This document shows positions 53,956-62,140 of a stretch of DNA of 64,000 nucleotides, in pieces (position 1 is the first letter of the stretch; each line of letters begins with the position of its first letter). Made by a program: the position numbers and the translations under genes. Origin of the DNA: Alkalicoccus luteus. Its GTDB lineage: Bacteria > Bacillota > Bacilli > Bacillales > Salisediminibacteriaceae. Where the stretch lies: the NCBI RefSeq assembly GCF_012034335.1, contig NZ_JAATHJ010000009.1, forward strand, positions 1 through 64,000, in the 5' to 3' direction. The notes beneath the pieces were generated by a model. It had not been told where the DNA came from, ran no database searches, and saw nothing but the letters and a program-made list of their open reading frames with translations.

Positions 53956-55458
53956 ATGAATCTTTACCCGATTTTACATCATCAGATTATTACACAAACG
54001 GGCCCTGAGCCGAATGGTATTACTCATATCTCCTATGATTCCCGAACAATCGGGAATCAGGGCTGTTTCATCTGCATTCGCGGAGAGCAGTCAGACGGCC
54101 ATCGCTTCATTGATATGGCTGTTAACCAGGGAGCTGTTCAGGTCATCGGGGACGATGAAGAAGCGCTGCATGAACACGCGCTTCGGCATCCTCATGTTCA
54201 GTTTGTTCTCGTTCAAGAACCAAAAAAGGCAATGGCGCTGTATGCAGCCCATTTGGAAGAGGATCCGCACCATGAGCTGTCGCTTATCGGCGTCACTGGC
54301 ACGCAGGGCAAAACGACGATCACCGCCTACGTACGTTCCTTATTAAATCGTTCCGGAATCAAAACTGGTTCCATCGGCACGGCAGGCGTATGGGATCACG
54401 AAAATCCACTTCCGCTGCCGAAAAGCACCCCTACCACACCGGAATCAGCCGATTTATTTGACTATCTGTCGAGGATGCGCCAGAAGCAGATTACGTCTGT
54501 CGTGATGGAGGCAACCTCAATCGGGCTCGACCAGGACAGGCTTCATGGCCTTCATTTTGATGTTGCCGTCCATTCGAACCTGTCTCCGGAGCATCTGGAT
54601 TATCATGAAACGTTCGAGGCCTATAAACAAGCAAAGCTGAGGCTGTTCGATCATGCGGAAACGGCCGTCGTAAACGTGGACGATGATGGTATGAGCCAGG
54701 ATATACTGGATGCATTTACTGGCCCCGTCTGGACATACGGGATGAACCGTGAGGCGGATGTGAAGGCAGAAAACCTTCGCTACACGAAGCAGGGAAGCCA
54801 CCTTGATTTAATTGTGGATGGCGTTTCTCACGATGTCTTTCTGCCGGTATTTGGTCTTCATAACGTATACAATGCGATAGCAGCTATTACAGTGTGTCTT
54901 GCTAAGGGGCTCGGACTTCGAAGTCTGATTTCACGTCTCCCCAATTTGGAAGGGCCGCCCGGCCGACTACAGCTCATCCCGGAAGTATCAGACCGGCTGA
55001 TGCTGTTTGACTTTGCCCATACCCCGCAGACGCTCACTAATTTATTTCACACGATTAAACCGCTTCGCTATAACCGTCTGATTGTGATGGTCACTGGCAT
55101 CGGGATACGTGAAAAATCGCTGCGTGCTCCGATTGCGGAAGCAGTAGAGGGGAGAGCAGATGAGATCGTCGTTACAGCAGATCATCCCGGAGATGAAACA
55201 GCGGAAGCGGTAGTGGCCGATGTGATGGCGGGATTCCGATCGACGAAGAATGTCCATCCTGTCGCGTATCGCGGCGAGGCCATTCAAAAAGCGATGAGTC
55301 TTTCTTCAGAGGGCGACCTTGTTCTCATTACGGGAATTTGTATGGAGGATTTTCGGATCATTAACGGTGAGAAACAGCCGTATTACGATTATGATTACGT
55401 TCGTGACTTTCTCTGTAAGCATCCATGTTTGAAATCCAAAGTTGCTTCAGCAAACTGA
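53956..55458 (+). CDS. MurE-family ligase paralog
   Basis: 500 residues. The three Mur-ligase domains are visible: N-terminal THISYDSRTIGNQGCFICIR; ATP-binding VTGTQGKTTITAYVRSLL (P-loop), STPTTPESADLFDYL and VMEATSIGLDQDRL; and C-terminal FDFAHTPQTLTNLF with VTGIGIREKS. MurE adds the third residue to UDP-MurNAc-L-Ala-D-Glu. The DNPR selectivity motif of diaminopimelate-adding MurE appears here as DHPG (VTADHPGDETAEAV), so another amino acid or substrate is likely. Normal murE is in the dcw cluster; this copy stands alone after D-amino acid genes. Confidence 0.85.
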   Translation: MNLYPILHHQIITQTGPEPNGITHISYDSRTIGNQGCFICIRGEQSDGHRFIDMAVNQGAVQVIGDDEEALHEHALRHPHVQFVLVQEPKKAMALYAAHLEEDPHHELSLIGVTGTQGKTTITAYVRSLLNRSGIKTGSIGTAGVWDHENPLPLPKSTPTTPESADLFDYLSRMRQKQITSVVMEATSIGLDQDRLHGLHFDVAVHSNLSPEHLDYHETFEAYKQAKLRLFDHAETAVVNVDDDGMSQDILDAFTGPVWTYGMNREADVKAENLRYTKQGSHLDLIVDGVSHDVFLPVFGLHNVYNAIAAITVCLAKGLGLRSLISRLPNLEGPPGRLQLIPEVSDRLMLFDFAHTPQTLTNLFHTIKPLRYNRLIVMVTGIGIREKSLRAPIAEAVEGRADEIVVTADHPGDETAEAVVADVMAGFRSTKNVHPVAYRGEAIQKAMSLSSEGDLVLITGICMEDFRIINGEKQPYYDYDYVRDFLCKHPCLKSKVASAN

Positions 55459-55467
55459 TCGATCATG

Positions 55468-55496
55468 AAGGCCTCAGCCATGTGTTGAGGCCTTTC
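55468..55496 (+). terminator. Terminator of the MurE-like gene
   Basis: AAGGCCTCA (55468-55476) with TGAGGCCTT (55486-55494), then TTCG. Confidence 0.8.
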
Positions 55497-55513
55497 GTAT
55501 GCAGTAAACGATC

Positions 55514-55543
55514 GAAAAATGCCGTTCCGGTGAGCGGAACGGC
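55514..55543 (-). terminator. Terminator of the 55550 gene
   Basis: GCCGTTCCG with CGGAACGGC, 5-nt loop, followed on the minus strand by ATTTTT. Confidence 0.85.
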
Positions 55544-55549
55544 AGATTG

Positions 55550-56428
55550 TTACTGGTTCAGCATCTGAACGGTTTCGAGCAGTTGGCCGATAATCTGACC
55601 TTTGAAAGGATCCGGCGCGCTGACGCCGTCCGGGTTGATCCACTCGTAGCGGTCCTTTTCGCTGCTGAAGCTGAAGCCGGCCTCCTCTAGAAATGCAGCA
55701 AGTGCTTCTGGAAAAGCGTCGCTGCCAGTGAACACACGGTAGTAATCCGTCAGCGAAACATAGAGTTCCACGTCGTCCGGACTGGAAGAGATGACGAGCA
55801 AATCATCCGGCTCCTTAATAATCCACTGACCTTTAGAGAAAATACCAACCTGAGCTCCTTCCAGACCGGATATCCCGTCGAGGTTAATACCGAATACGTA
55901 ATTAATAAGCTGGCGGATCTCAGCGCCGCTTAAAGAATCGTTATAAAATCGAATAACTCTGTCCATCACGTGATTTTTCTTCATATTCATAATCGCTGCA
56001 TCCTGACTGGTGTCATCTGCCTGCAGGCCGAGCGACTGTCGAACCGCTCCCATCACAAACGGATCATAGCGGACGAGCGTATTTCCGTACCCGAGCCTGG
56101 ATACGAGTGAAATATCCACATCAAATACGAGCTTTACAGCTTCCCTGGCATCCTGACCCTTTACCCGGTTGTTCGTCTGCGTCAAATATCGATCCATCAC
56201 TTCCACCTGAGACATGGCGCCGATCGACTCATCCTGACTTGAATCGTGTTTCGTTAACCCGAGTGACTCGCGCACAGCACGCATCACTTTTTTATCGTAC
56301 ATTGGTTCTGCATCCTCTACTGAAGCGATATCGAAATCTGTTTGATCTTCTGCAGCCGATGCCGGAGCGAACCCGATAAAACATAGTGCGGTAATAAAAA
56401 CGATAACCATCATTAAACGTTCCTGCAT
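55550..56428 (-). CDS. Secreted protein with two tandem repeats
   Basis: 292 residues from ATG 56428 after AGGAGGGG. Signal peptide (MVIVFITALCFIGFAPASA, cut near residue 25). Residues about 45-115 and 122-190 are homologous repeats: VMRAVRESLGLTKHDSSQDE against VMGAVRQSLGLQADDTSQDA, then EVMDRYL against HVMDRVI, then AVKLVFDVDISLVSRL against LINYVFGINLDGISGL. The last 100 residues are a separate acidic domain. No known family; acts outside the cell. Confidence 0.75.
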   Translation of the reverse strand: MQERLMMVIVFITALCFIGFAPASAAEDQTDFDIASVEDAEPMYDKKVMRAVRESLGLTKHDSSQDESIGAMSQVEVMDRYLTQTNNRVKGQDAREAVKLVFDVDISLVSRLGYGNTLVRYDPFVMGAVRQSLGLQADDTSQDAAIMNMKKNHVMDRVIRFYNDSLSGAEIRQLINYVFGINLDGISGLEGAQVGIFSKGQWIIKEPDDLLVISSSPDDVELYVSLTDYYRVFTGSDAFPEALAAFLEEAGFSFSSEKDRYEWINPDGVSAPDPFKGQIIGQLLETVQMLNQ

Positions 56429-56512
56429 AAAACCCCTCCTATGAATCGTGATCAACACTTCCTTAGTATACCGTAGAAAGGAAAAAGAAGGGGGAGAGAT
56501 AAGAGGAAGCAC

Positions 56513-56860
56513 CTATAGCTTGAAATCCTGTTCCTTAAGGACCGGACTTTCGAGAATAAGCGCGGTCATCCCTTCGTCGGAGATCGTTTCATGACGCTCA
56601 CCTGTGGTCCAAAACGCAGCATCGCCTGCTTTTACCGAAGAAAAGCGGGAGTTAGAGCCGCATACTTCAGCTGAGCCGCAACATACGATCATCAGCTGAG
56701 GGACGCGTGCTTCATGCATGCCGATCGTACCTCCAGGAGGAAGGTGAACGAGCGAAACCGCAGCTTCCCCTTCGAAGCGGGTGACAAGCTGATGGACAAA
56801 ATCGGATCCAAAATCGGTGATAAGCCGGCCGCTTTCAACTTGGAAGGACAAGAGCTTCAT
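56513..56860 (-). CDS. Cupin-domain protein
   Basis: 115 residues from ATG 56860. Single cupin barrel: SLVHLPPGGTIGMHEARVPQ (motif 1, His ligand) and KAGDAAFWTTGERHETISDE (motif 2, His). AEVCGSNSR and LMIVCCG add three cysteines. Possibly binds metal or a small molecule. ATGA overlap with the upstream gene. Confidence 0.85.
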   Translation of the reverse strand: MKLLSFQVESGRLITDFGSDFVHQLVTRFEGEAAVSLVHLPPGGTIGMHEARVPQLMIVCCGSAEVCGSNSRFSSVKAGDAAFWTTGERHETISDEGMTALILESPVLKEQDFKL

Positions 56861-57078
56861 GCTTTTTCTCCATCTGTCCATTTCCCGACAATAAAATAAA
56901 TGAGCATGACGATCACGGGTATAAACGGCGCGAACAAAAAGAGATCAAGGGAGAGAAACAAAGCGAGAAACAGGGCGCTGCCGCCGCCTAACGCAAAGAG
57001 CGGCCTGCTCTTACGCAGGCCGATTCCAAAATACCAGGCGCCGATGACAGCAGCGAGTGTTAAAAACAAGGTGTACAT
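56857..57078 (-). CDS. Small two- to three-helix membrane protein
   Basis: 73 residues; helices TLFLTLAAVIGAWYFGIGL, FALGGGSALFLALFLSLDLF and FIPVIVMLIYFIVGKW. Coupled to the cupin gene by four-base overlap. Family unknown. Confidence 0.7.
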   Translation of the reverse strand: MYTLFLTLAAVIGAWYFGIGLRKSRPLFALGGGSALFLALFLSLDLFLFAPFIPVIVMLIYFIVGKWTDGEKA

Positions 57079-57097
57079 AGGCAGTCTCCTTTTTGGG

Positions 57098-57553
57098 TTA
57101 AGAACGGGAGCCGAAGGTCAGGCCATATCGTCTCGATTCAAGTTTGCGAAAGCTGATGATGAGAAAGCAGCCGGCGAGAAGACCGGAAATCATGCCAACC
57201 TCAATAGACAGCAGCGTTGTCGTAAACGCTCCGGAAGTCGGCGTCAAAAACGCCGGGCCAGCAAAATAAAGCGCTGGAAAAAACACGATGTACAACAGCG
57301 GAAGACCGACAAACACGAATAAATCCCAATCGAACTTCCAGCTGCCGGACTGACGGAACCGCCACAGTAAAACAGGAAATCCCAGTACAAGCCCGAGCGG
57401 TATGTAGTATAGCGGGAAAAAGAACGTTGGCGTCGGGTTACCAGTAACCGCCGCATTTTCGCGGATCGAGTATGTAAAATCAACCGTCAGAATAAACAAG
57501 CTGTAGAGCACGAAGGCATACGCAAGAAAACCGACGGAGCGCGACACAGACAT
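57098..57553 (-). CDS. Four-helix membrane protein
   Basis: 151 residues. Helices include VGFLAYAFVLYSLFILTVDF, FPLYYIPLGLVLGFPVLLW, FVFVGLPLLYIVFFPALYF and IEVGMISGLLAGCFLIISFR. The extracytoplasmic loop has GNPTPTFF. First gene of a small minus-strand operon with 56857 and 56513. Family not recognised. Confidence 0.7.
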   Translation of the reverse strand: MSVSRSVGFLAYAFVLYSLFILTVDFTYSIRENAAVTGNPTPTFFFPLYYIPLGLVLGFPVLLWRFRQSGSWKFDWDLFVFVGLPLLYIVFFPALYFAGPAFLTPTSGAFTTTLLSIEVGMISGLLAGCFLIISFRKLESRRYGLTFGSRS

Positions 57554-57657
57554 ACAAATCGCCTCCTTTTCTGAAAAATCTGATCATGAATGGTACCATT
57601 GTAACATAGAGATCGTACGCTTGGCGTAAGGCTTTTCTTTTGGAAGGAGGAGATGCT

Positions 57658-57819
57658 GTGCTTGCACTAGGTGCCTTTTTCATCGTAGCAGTGATAATGG
57701 CAGCCGGCGCAAATTTGGCTGCGACAAGAGTAGTAAAAAAGCGTGGGATCGATGAGGACGGGATCGCATCCAAAGGAAAAAACGGGCAAAGGCCCGTTTT
57801 TGGTATTGCATGGTGTTAG
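57658..57819 (+). CDS. Small membrane protein with a terminator inside its frame
   Basis: 53 codons from GTG 57658 after TGGAAGGAGGAGATGCT. One helix (ALGAFFIVAVIMAAGANLAA) then KKRGIDEDGIASKGKN. The bases 57779-57802 (AACGGGC, AAAG, GCCCGTT, TTTT) are a typical terminator hairpin, so the last dozen codons may rarely be transcribed. If real, many mRNAs would lack a stop codon; alternatively the true gene end has been lost by mutation. Confidence 0.5.
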   Translation: MLALGAFFIVAVIMAAGANLAATRVVKKRGIDEDGIASKGKNGQRPVFGIAWC

Positions 57820-57839
57820 TAAGCCGTACTCGTTTTCGC

Positions 57840-57936
57840 TTATTTAGTACGTTTTTTCGCTTTGCGGTCTTTATCAAAAAAAGTATAAAAAGCCGGCTGA
57901 AGCGGCCATTCCGAGAACGATGATAACTGCCTGCAT
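57840..57936 (-). pseudogene. Mini membrane protein with a seven-T frameshift
   Basis: ATG 57936 behind AAAGGAGGG. The frame gives AVIIVLGMAASAGFLYFF then TGA (20 residues). Removing one T from the seven-T run (57876-57882) gives a natural tail, DKDRKAKKRTK, ending at TAA 57842-57840. The same single-helix plus basic-tail plan is seen in neighbours. Either a slip mutation, a phase-variable run or a sequencing error. Confidence 0.5.
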
Positions 57937-57954
57937 GGTAACCCTCCTTTTGTA

Positions 57955-58467
57955 TCATCCAACGTGAAACGCAGACCAGAAGGCCATCGCGAGACCTGCG
58001 CAAAGGCCTGCATCCATGTTGTCCGGACAGTCTGTTTCAATCGTGTACGTCGGGTTCAGTAAAAATCCGCTTCGTTTTGTTTCTCCGATCTTTTCCCCGT
58101 CACAGCAAATGTCGCCGGAACCGTTCCAAGAAGCGACGATGGAAACGGCGGGAAGGTTTCGTCCGTGCAGCTCGACGCGGTATTTTTCTCTGGGGCTGTA
58201 AACGCTGATAACTCTGGCGATCGCACGCCGGTCCTTTGAGATACGCCAGGAATGACCTTTTCGCACCGAAAACGACTCTTGAAAAAACTCATAGCTCGTA
58301 TCAGTCGACTTGACGAGAAAATTAACATCATAGCGGGGATTTACCGACGGCCTCGTTTCATTGCGGTGAAACCAGCGGTGAATGCGTCCCCGCTGACCGT
58401 TTTCAAGTTCAACTGCAATTGGTTTTGTTGATGAGCCTATGAGCGGCCGGTCCATGACGATTCTCAT
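57955..58467 (-). CDS. Tubby C-terminal/LURP-one-like protein
   Basis: 170 residues from ATG 58467 (GGACTGGAAGAG upstream; a longer 182-residue start is possible). Mostly beta strands: YDVNFLVKSTDTSYEFFQES, SWRISKDRRAIARVISVYSP, VSIVASWNGSGDICCDGEKI; the end CPDNMDAGLCAGLAMAFWSA is the central helix of a tubby-like barrel. Members may bind membrane lipid. Function unknown. Confidence 0.6.
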   Translation of the reverse strand: MRIVMDRPLIGSSTKPIAVELENGQRGRIHRWFHRNETRPSVNPRYDVNFLVKSTDTSYEFFQESFSVRKGHSWRISKDRRAIARVISVYSPREKYRVELHGRNLPAVSIVASWNGSGDICCDGEKIGETKRSGFLLNPTYTIETDCPDNMDAGLCAGLAMAFWSAFHVG

Positions 58468-58568
58468 CTCTTCCAGTCCTTTCTGTATCTGCTGCTGCAT
58501 CAAATTCTGGGAATTGTCAGTTTCTTCTACGGAAAGGAAGAAGGAGTGGTTTCACCATTTTGAAAAAT

Positions 58569-58943
58569 TCATAATCTGCTGATGCTGAACAATAGCGCCG
58601 CAATAATGATAACCGCATCGCACAGCGTTAAAGCAGCAATGCGCGGCTGCCCGCTTTTGTTGATGTCCATGTACATCTGCACGGCTGCATCGATCATCAC
58701 GGCGATGACAAGCGCACCGAGTGCATAGAGCAGCAGTGCTTCATTCCAGATGCCGCCGGCAAATACGAAGGCGATGACGATATAGAGAGCCGCGGATACG
58801 TACTTCCATTTTTGATGCACCGAATCATATGGTGAACTGAAAAAACCGTTATCCGCGTCTTCGATCCGGAAGATTTTTTTCACGAGTTGGCGGATGATGA
58901 TCCACGCCCCGACAATTGCTACAAGAATAAACAATAAAAACAT
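58569..58943 (-). CDS. DUF4181-like membrane protein (fourth copy)
   Basis: 124 residues. LLFILVAIVGAWIIIRQLV, then IFRIEDADNGFFSSPYDSVH in the position of the DUF4181 KxE segment, two helices, DAAVQMYMDINKSGQPRIAA and a last helix. Same plan as the three genes at 43938-45280 although more diverged. Confidence 0.65.
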   Translation of the reverse strand: MFLLFILVAIVGAWIIIRQLVKKIFRIEDADNGFFSSPYDSVHQKWKYVSAALYIVIAFVFAGGIWNEALLLYALGALVIAVMIDAAVQMYMDINKSGQPRIAALTLCDAVIIIAALLFSISRL

Positions 58944-59114
58944 GTTGATACGCTCCTGTTTTTCTATTCTCTTCCCAAAGCATATTCAGGCTAAACTACG
59001 GGGAAGAGGCACTGTTCCTGCCTACAGGAGAGCACGAATCCACATCGCTTGCAGAAGCAATTGATTTCCAGATAAGATAACATTAACTCTGACTGCAGAA
59101 AGGAACATTCGCTT

Positions 59115-60209
59115 ATGCTGAAAAAAACGCTCACGGTAGGACTGGCTGCTGCAACAGCTGCTGCCATTGCCATTAACATGCACCCTGGTTTCGGCCAGGC
59201 CCCGGGGAAAGCACACCGGGAGTCGCTTAAAGGAGCACCGAATCTTCATAACGGCAGATTTCACAACAGGCAGACAGCGCCTATGTCGGTCAATCCGTGC
59301 GACCTTTATACGATGACACGTGATTTGTTCCGCGATCGTGATACGAGAAGTCCCTTTGCTCCGCTAGCGGTTCAGACTCCGGAATGGGATAAAGAAGAAA
59401 GCGTGACGTGGTTTGGTCATTCCTCCTACTACATTCATATCGATGACATCCGTCTTCTGATCGATCCAATGTTTGGCCCTGCTGCGGCACCGCTGCCGGG
59501 AACCGGAAGCAGGCGCTTTACGGGCGATCTGCTGTCGATGATCCCGTCGATGCCGGATATCGATGCTGTCCTGATTACACATGACCACTATGATCATCTG
59601 GACTACCCGACGATCCAGGCGCTGCTTCCAAGAGTGAAGCGGTTTATCGTGCCCCTCGGTGTTGCGTCACATCTTGTGCGGTGGGGCATGAGCCAGGAAC
59701 GAATTCAGGAGCTGAACTGGTGGGAAGAAACGTATGTGAAAGATGTGCAGGTGGCACTCACGCCTTCTCATCATTTTTCAGGCCGCACGATGGCAGCGAG
59801 AGACCGGACGCTCTGGGGCGGCTGGGTTATCGCTGGAAACGAAAGCCGCATTTACGTTAGCGGAGACGGCGGCTACGGGAGCCATTTCAAAGAAATCGGA
59901 GACGTATACGGGCCGTTTGATCTGGCCATCATCGAAGGCGGGCAGTACGACAGTCGCTGGGAAGGTGTGCATATGACACCGGAAGAAGCGGTTCAGGCTT
60001 TTGAAGATGTGAGAGGCCGCAGCATGATGCTCTCCCATTGGGCTGGATTTACGCTGTCCTTCCACAGCTGGGAAGAGCCGGCTGAACGTGCGCTCGCAGA
60101 AGCAGAGCGCAAGGGTGTCAACCTGCTCACTCCTCATATCGGAGAAACCACGGCCTGGCTCGCTCCCGCTCCACAGACAAACTGGTGGAGACGGCCGGCT
60201 TATCAATAA
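59115..60209 (+). CDS. MBL-fold metallohydrolase of the NAPE-PLD/UlaG-like group
   Basis: 364 residues. An N-terminal helix (LTVGLAAATAAAIAINMHPG) anchors or exports it. The metallo-beta-lactamase core has SVTWFGHSSYYIHIDDIRLL, LITHDHYDHLD (zinc ligands HxHxDH), LTPSHHFSGR, YVSGDGGYGSHF and MLSHWAGFTLSFH. These, with the preceding FAPL-type region, match NAPE-PLD-like phosphodiesterases. Substrate unknown; could act on lipids or acyl amides. Confidence 0.88.
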   Translation: MLKKTLTVGLAAATAAAIAINMHPGFGQAPGKAHRESLKGAPNLHNGRFHNRQTAPMSVNPCDLYTMTRDLFRDRDTRSPFAPLAVQTPEWDKEESVTWFGHSSYYIHIDDIRLLIDPMFGPAAAPLPGTGSRRFTGDLLSMIPSMPDIDAVLITHDHYDHLDYPTIQALLPRVKRFIVPLGVASHLVRWGMSQERIQELNWWEETYVKDVQVALTPSHHFSGRTMAARDRTLWGGWVIAGNESRIYVSGDGGYGSHFKEIGDVYGPFDLAIIEGGQYDSRWEGVHMTPEEAVQAFEDVRGRSMMLSHWAGFTLSFHSWEEPAERALAEAERKGVNLLTPHIGETTAWLAPAPQTNWWRRPAYQ

Positions 60210-60216
60210 GAACGAG

Positions 60217-60253
60217 AAAAGGCTTCAGGAGCTTTTATCCTGAAGCCTTTTTG
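60217..60253. terminator. Bidirectional terminator
   Basis: 14-bp stem AAAAGGCTTCAGGA with TCCTGAAGCCTTTT and a seven-base loop between convergent genes. It overlaps the 3' end of the minus-strand gene at 60225. Confidence 0.85.
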
Positions 60254-60446
60254 ATTCGTTTTTCATGTTAACATTGCGAATGATTCCATACACAATCAGC
60301 CCGGAAAACAAGAGCGCGAGAAGTGCAAAGACAATGCCGTAGCCGGTTTCCTGAGCTGAAAACTGCTCAACTGCCAAGCGCACCATCGCGATAACACTAA
60401 TTCCGAGCGACACGAGAATCAATGGGTGAATGCTTGCTTTTTCCAT
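60225..60446 (-). CDS. Small two-helix membrane protein
   Basis: 73 residues from ATG 60446 after AAAGGACTGATAGG. PLILVSLGISVIAMVRLAVE and GIVFALLALLFSGLIVYGII are the helices; basic tail RNVNMKNESKRLQDK. Family unknown. Confidence 0.6.
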   Translation of the reverse strand: MEKASIHPLILVSLGISVIAMVRLAVEQFSAQETGYGIVFALLALLFSGLIVYGIIRNVNMKNESKRLQDKSS

Positions 60447-60503
60447 CCTATCAGTCCTTTTCGTAAACGTGTGAATCAGGCGGGTACCGGTCATCTGTTT
60501 CAG

Positions 60504-61133
60504 TTACCCGTCTATAGCATCGGAAGCAGCCTTCTCGCGAAGGTCATCCGGGCTCATCGTAAGAGACCATCCGTCGGCGACAAAAAAGGCCACTTCAATG
60601 TCCCCATAGAGAAAGTGGATCTTCCACCTGCCTTCATTCGAAAAAACGAGGTTTCCTTCTTCATCAATCATGGCAGCCCCGGTCATGGATTTCCATTCCT
60701 GAGCGTTGATGCCGGAACTTTCAAATACAAGGTTTTGGATCACTGCATTATCAGGGTGTATACCTGCTTGCTCATCCTCTATCCATATATGAAAGGCGAC
60801 GTTGGCTGCAACGGTTTCACTGTCGGAATCAGAATCGTCGCGAGAGGTGAGCGTTATAGGCTCCGTTTCGACGAGAGCCTCTTCTTCATTTGGCTCAGGA
60901 AACCGTTCCGTTCCTTGCAGGGAATCGTTTTCCAGGGAGTTTCCGATGTCCTCAAACAGCTGTTCCACCTGCTCACGATTCAAGCAAGGAGGAGCTTCGC
61001 GCTCCAGATCACGTTCGATCGTAAGGACCTCGAGACCATGCTCTTCTCCTATCTCAACGACGTCTTCCTCGTTTGGTTCTGAGCACGCAGCCAGGAAAAG
61101 GGAGGCCGGCATAAGTAAAATCCGTTTTTTCAC
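60504..61133 (-). CDS. Acidic lipoprotein of unknown function
   Basis: 209 residues. Signal with lipobox LFLAAC (Cys17). The mature domain is very acidic (EPNEEDVVEIGEEHGLEVLT, DDSDSDSETV) with one conserved-looking core (WKIHFLYGDIEVAFFVADGW). No family recognised. Anchored outside the membrane. Confidence 0.75.
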   Translation of the reverse strand: MKKRILLMPASLFLAACSEPNEEDVVEIGEEHGLEVLTIERDLEREAPPCLNREQVEQLFEDIGNSLENDSLQGTERFPEPNEEEALVETEPITLTSRDDSDSDSETVAANVAFHIWIEDEQAGIHPDNAVIQNLVFESSGINAQEWKSMTGAAMIDEEGNLVFSNEGRWKIHFLYGDIEVAFFVADGWSLTMSPDDLREKAASDAIDG

Positions 61134-61362
61134 GTGACGCTCCTTTCATCCACATTCCATTATTGTGAACGACCTGTCCGATGTGTAACAACGGGCGGTC
61201 AGCGGGTACGGGAGTAGCAGCGGCTCGATGACTAAACGTACGGCCGTAAAGAAACTGTTCCTCCATTGTACATGATATGGAAAGAGATTTCCTTTATTTT
61301 GTTTGACATATGATGGGAAGTTTGGAAAACTTAAAGCAGAGGAGCATAGAAAGGATGGCATC

Positions 61363-61899
61363 ATGGGGAAGAAATTTATCACCGGGATCCTGCTGCTGAT
61401 GATTGCAATTCTTGCTGTGGCAGCTGTAGTGAATATGTTGCCGGGAAGAGGAGCTTCACCGGAAGAAGCATTTTACGACTTTTCGGAGGAAGAGGGCTTT
61501 CAGTCACCGGATCTTGTGTATCAGGAGTGGAAATTTGATGGGACGGCTATTTACGCCTACCGGGAAAACGACATGCCGAATCTTGCGGTCTTCACCGAGG
61601 GGCTGCTCGGCTGGAGGATCGAGGGAACGCGGGAAAGTATTCCGTCACATACAGTAGCCGTCCCGATGCAAGTAGGAGACAGTGATTTGCTGTACGGTAG
61701 GATTCCGTTGGATACAGAGCCGGCGCCAGCGGCAGTCCATATTGGTTCGGACATCGTGCAGCTTGATGATCGTGCGCGGGAGACCGGCGTTTGGATTGCG
61801 GAGCGCCCGGATCGTCACGGCTTATTTATGGATCTGCAGGTAGTCGACACGGAAGAAGACGTTCTGATTGAAGAGGAAATACGATTAGATATGTTTTAA
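61363..61899 (+). CDS. Membrane-anchored acidic protein of unknown function
   Basis: 178 residues from ATG 61363 (AAAGGATGG upstream). One N-terminal helix (ITGILLLMIAILAVAAVVNM) and a soluble extracytoplasmic beta-rich domain (GTAIYAYRENDMPNLAVFTE, GLFMDLQVVDTEEDVL). A TTGACA at 61304-61309 may be its -35 box, but no good -10 lies at the right distance. Unknown family. Confidence 0.7.
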   Translation: MGKKFITGILLLMIAILAVAAVVNMLPGRGASPEEAFYDFSEEEGFQSPDLVYQEWKFDGTAIYAYRENDMPNLAVFTEGLLGWRIEGTRESIPSHTVAVPMQVGDSDLLYGRIPLDTEPAPAAVHIGSDIVQLDDRARETGVWIAERPDRHGLFMDLQVVDTEEDVLIEEEIRLDMF

Positions 61900-61995
61900 C
61901 TGCTGCTGGATACGATTAAGAATCGTCCTCAACCTTTTTGCGGAGTAAAGCACTCGTTTTATGTTGAGTTCGCACTGGTTCATATTTCGCTTATT

Positions 61996-62023
61996 AAAGC
62001 CGGCTTCGTGCAGCGGCTTTTTT
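61996..62023 (+). terminator. Terminator before the arsR-like operon
   Basis: AAAGCCG (61996-62002) with CGGCTTT (62014-62020), then T run. Confidence 0.75.
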
Positions 62024-62035
62024 AGTTGACTTTAC

Positions 62036-62123
62036 ATTCGATACATATCGAAATAAACATTTGACATACATGAATAATTATAGTTTAATATAAATTAAAT
62101 AACACATTCGATATAAATCGAAT
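62036..62123 (+). promoter_or_regulatory. Promoter flanked by two perfect operators
   Basis: TTGACA (62061-62066), 17-bp spacer and TTTAAT (62084-62089). TTCGATA-CA-TATCGAA (62037-62052) lies upstream and ATTCGAT-ATAA-ATCGAAT (62106-62123) lies between the -10 box and the start codon. Two near-identical palindromes around a single promoter indicate autorepression by the ArsR-like protein encoded next. Confidence 0.82.
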
Positions 62124-62140
62124 AAGTGAGGTGTAGTTTT

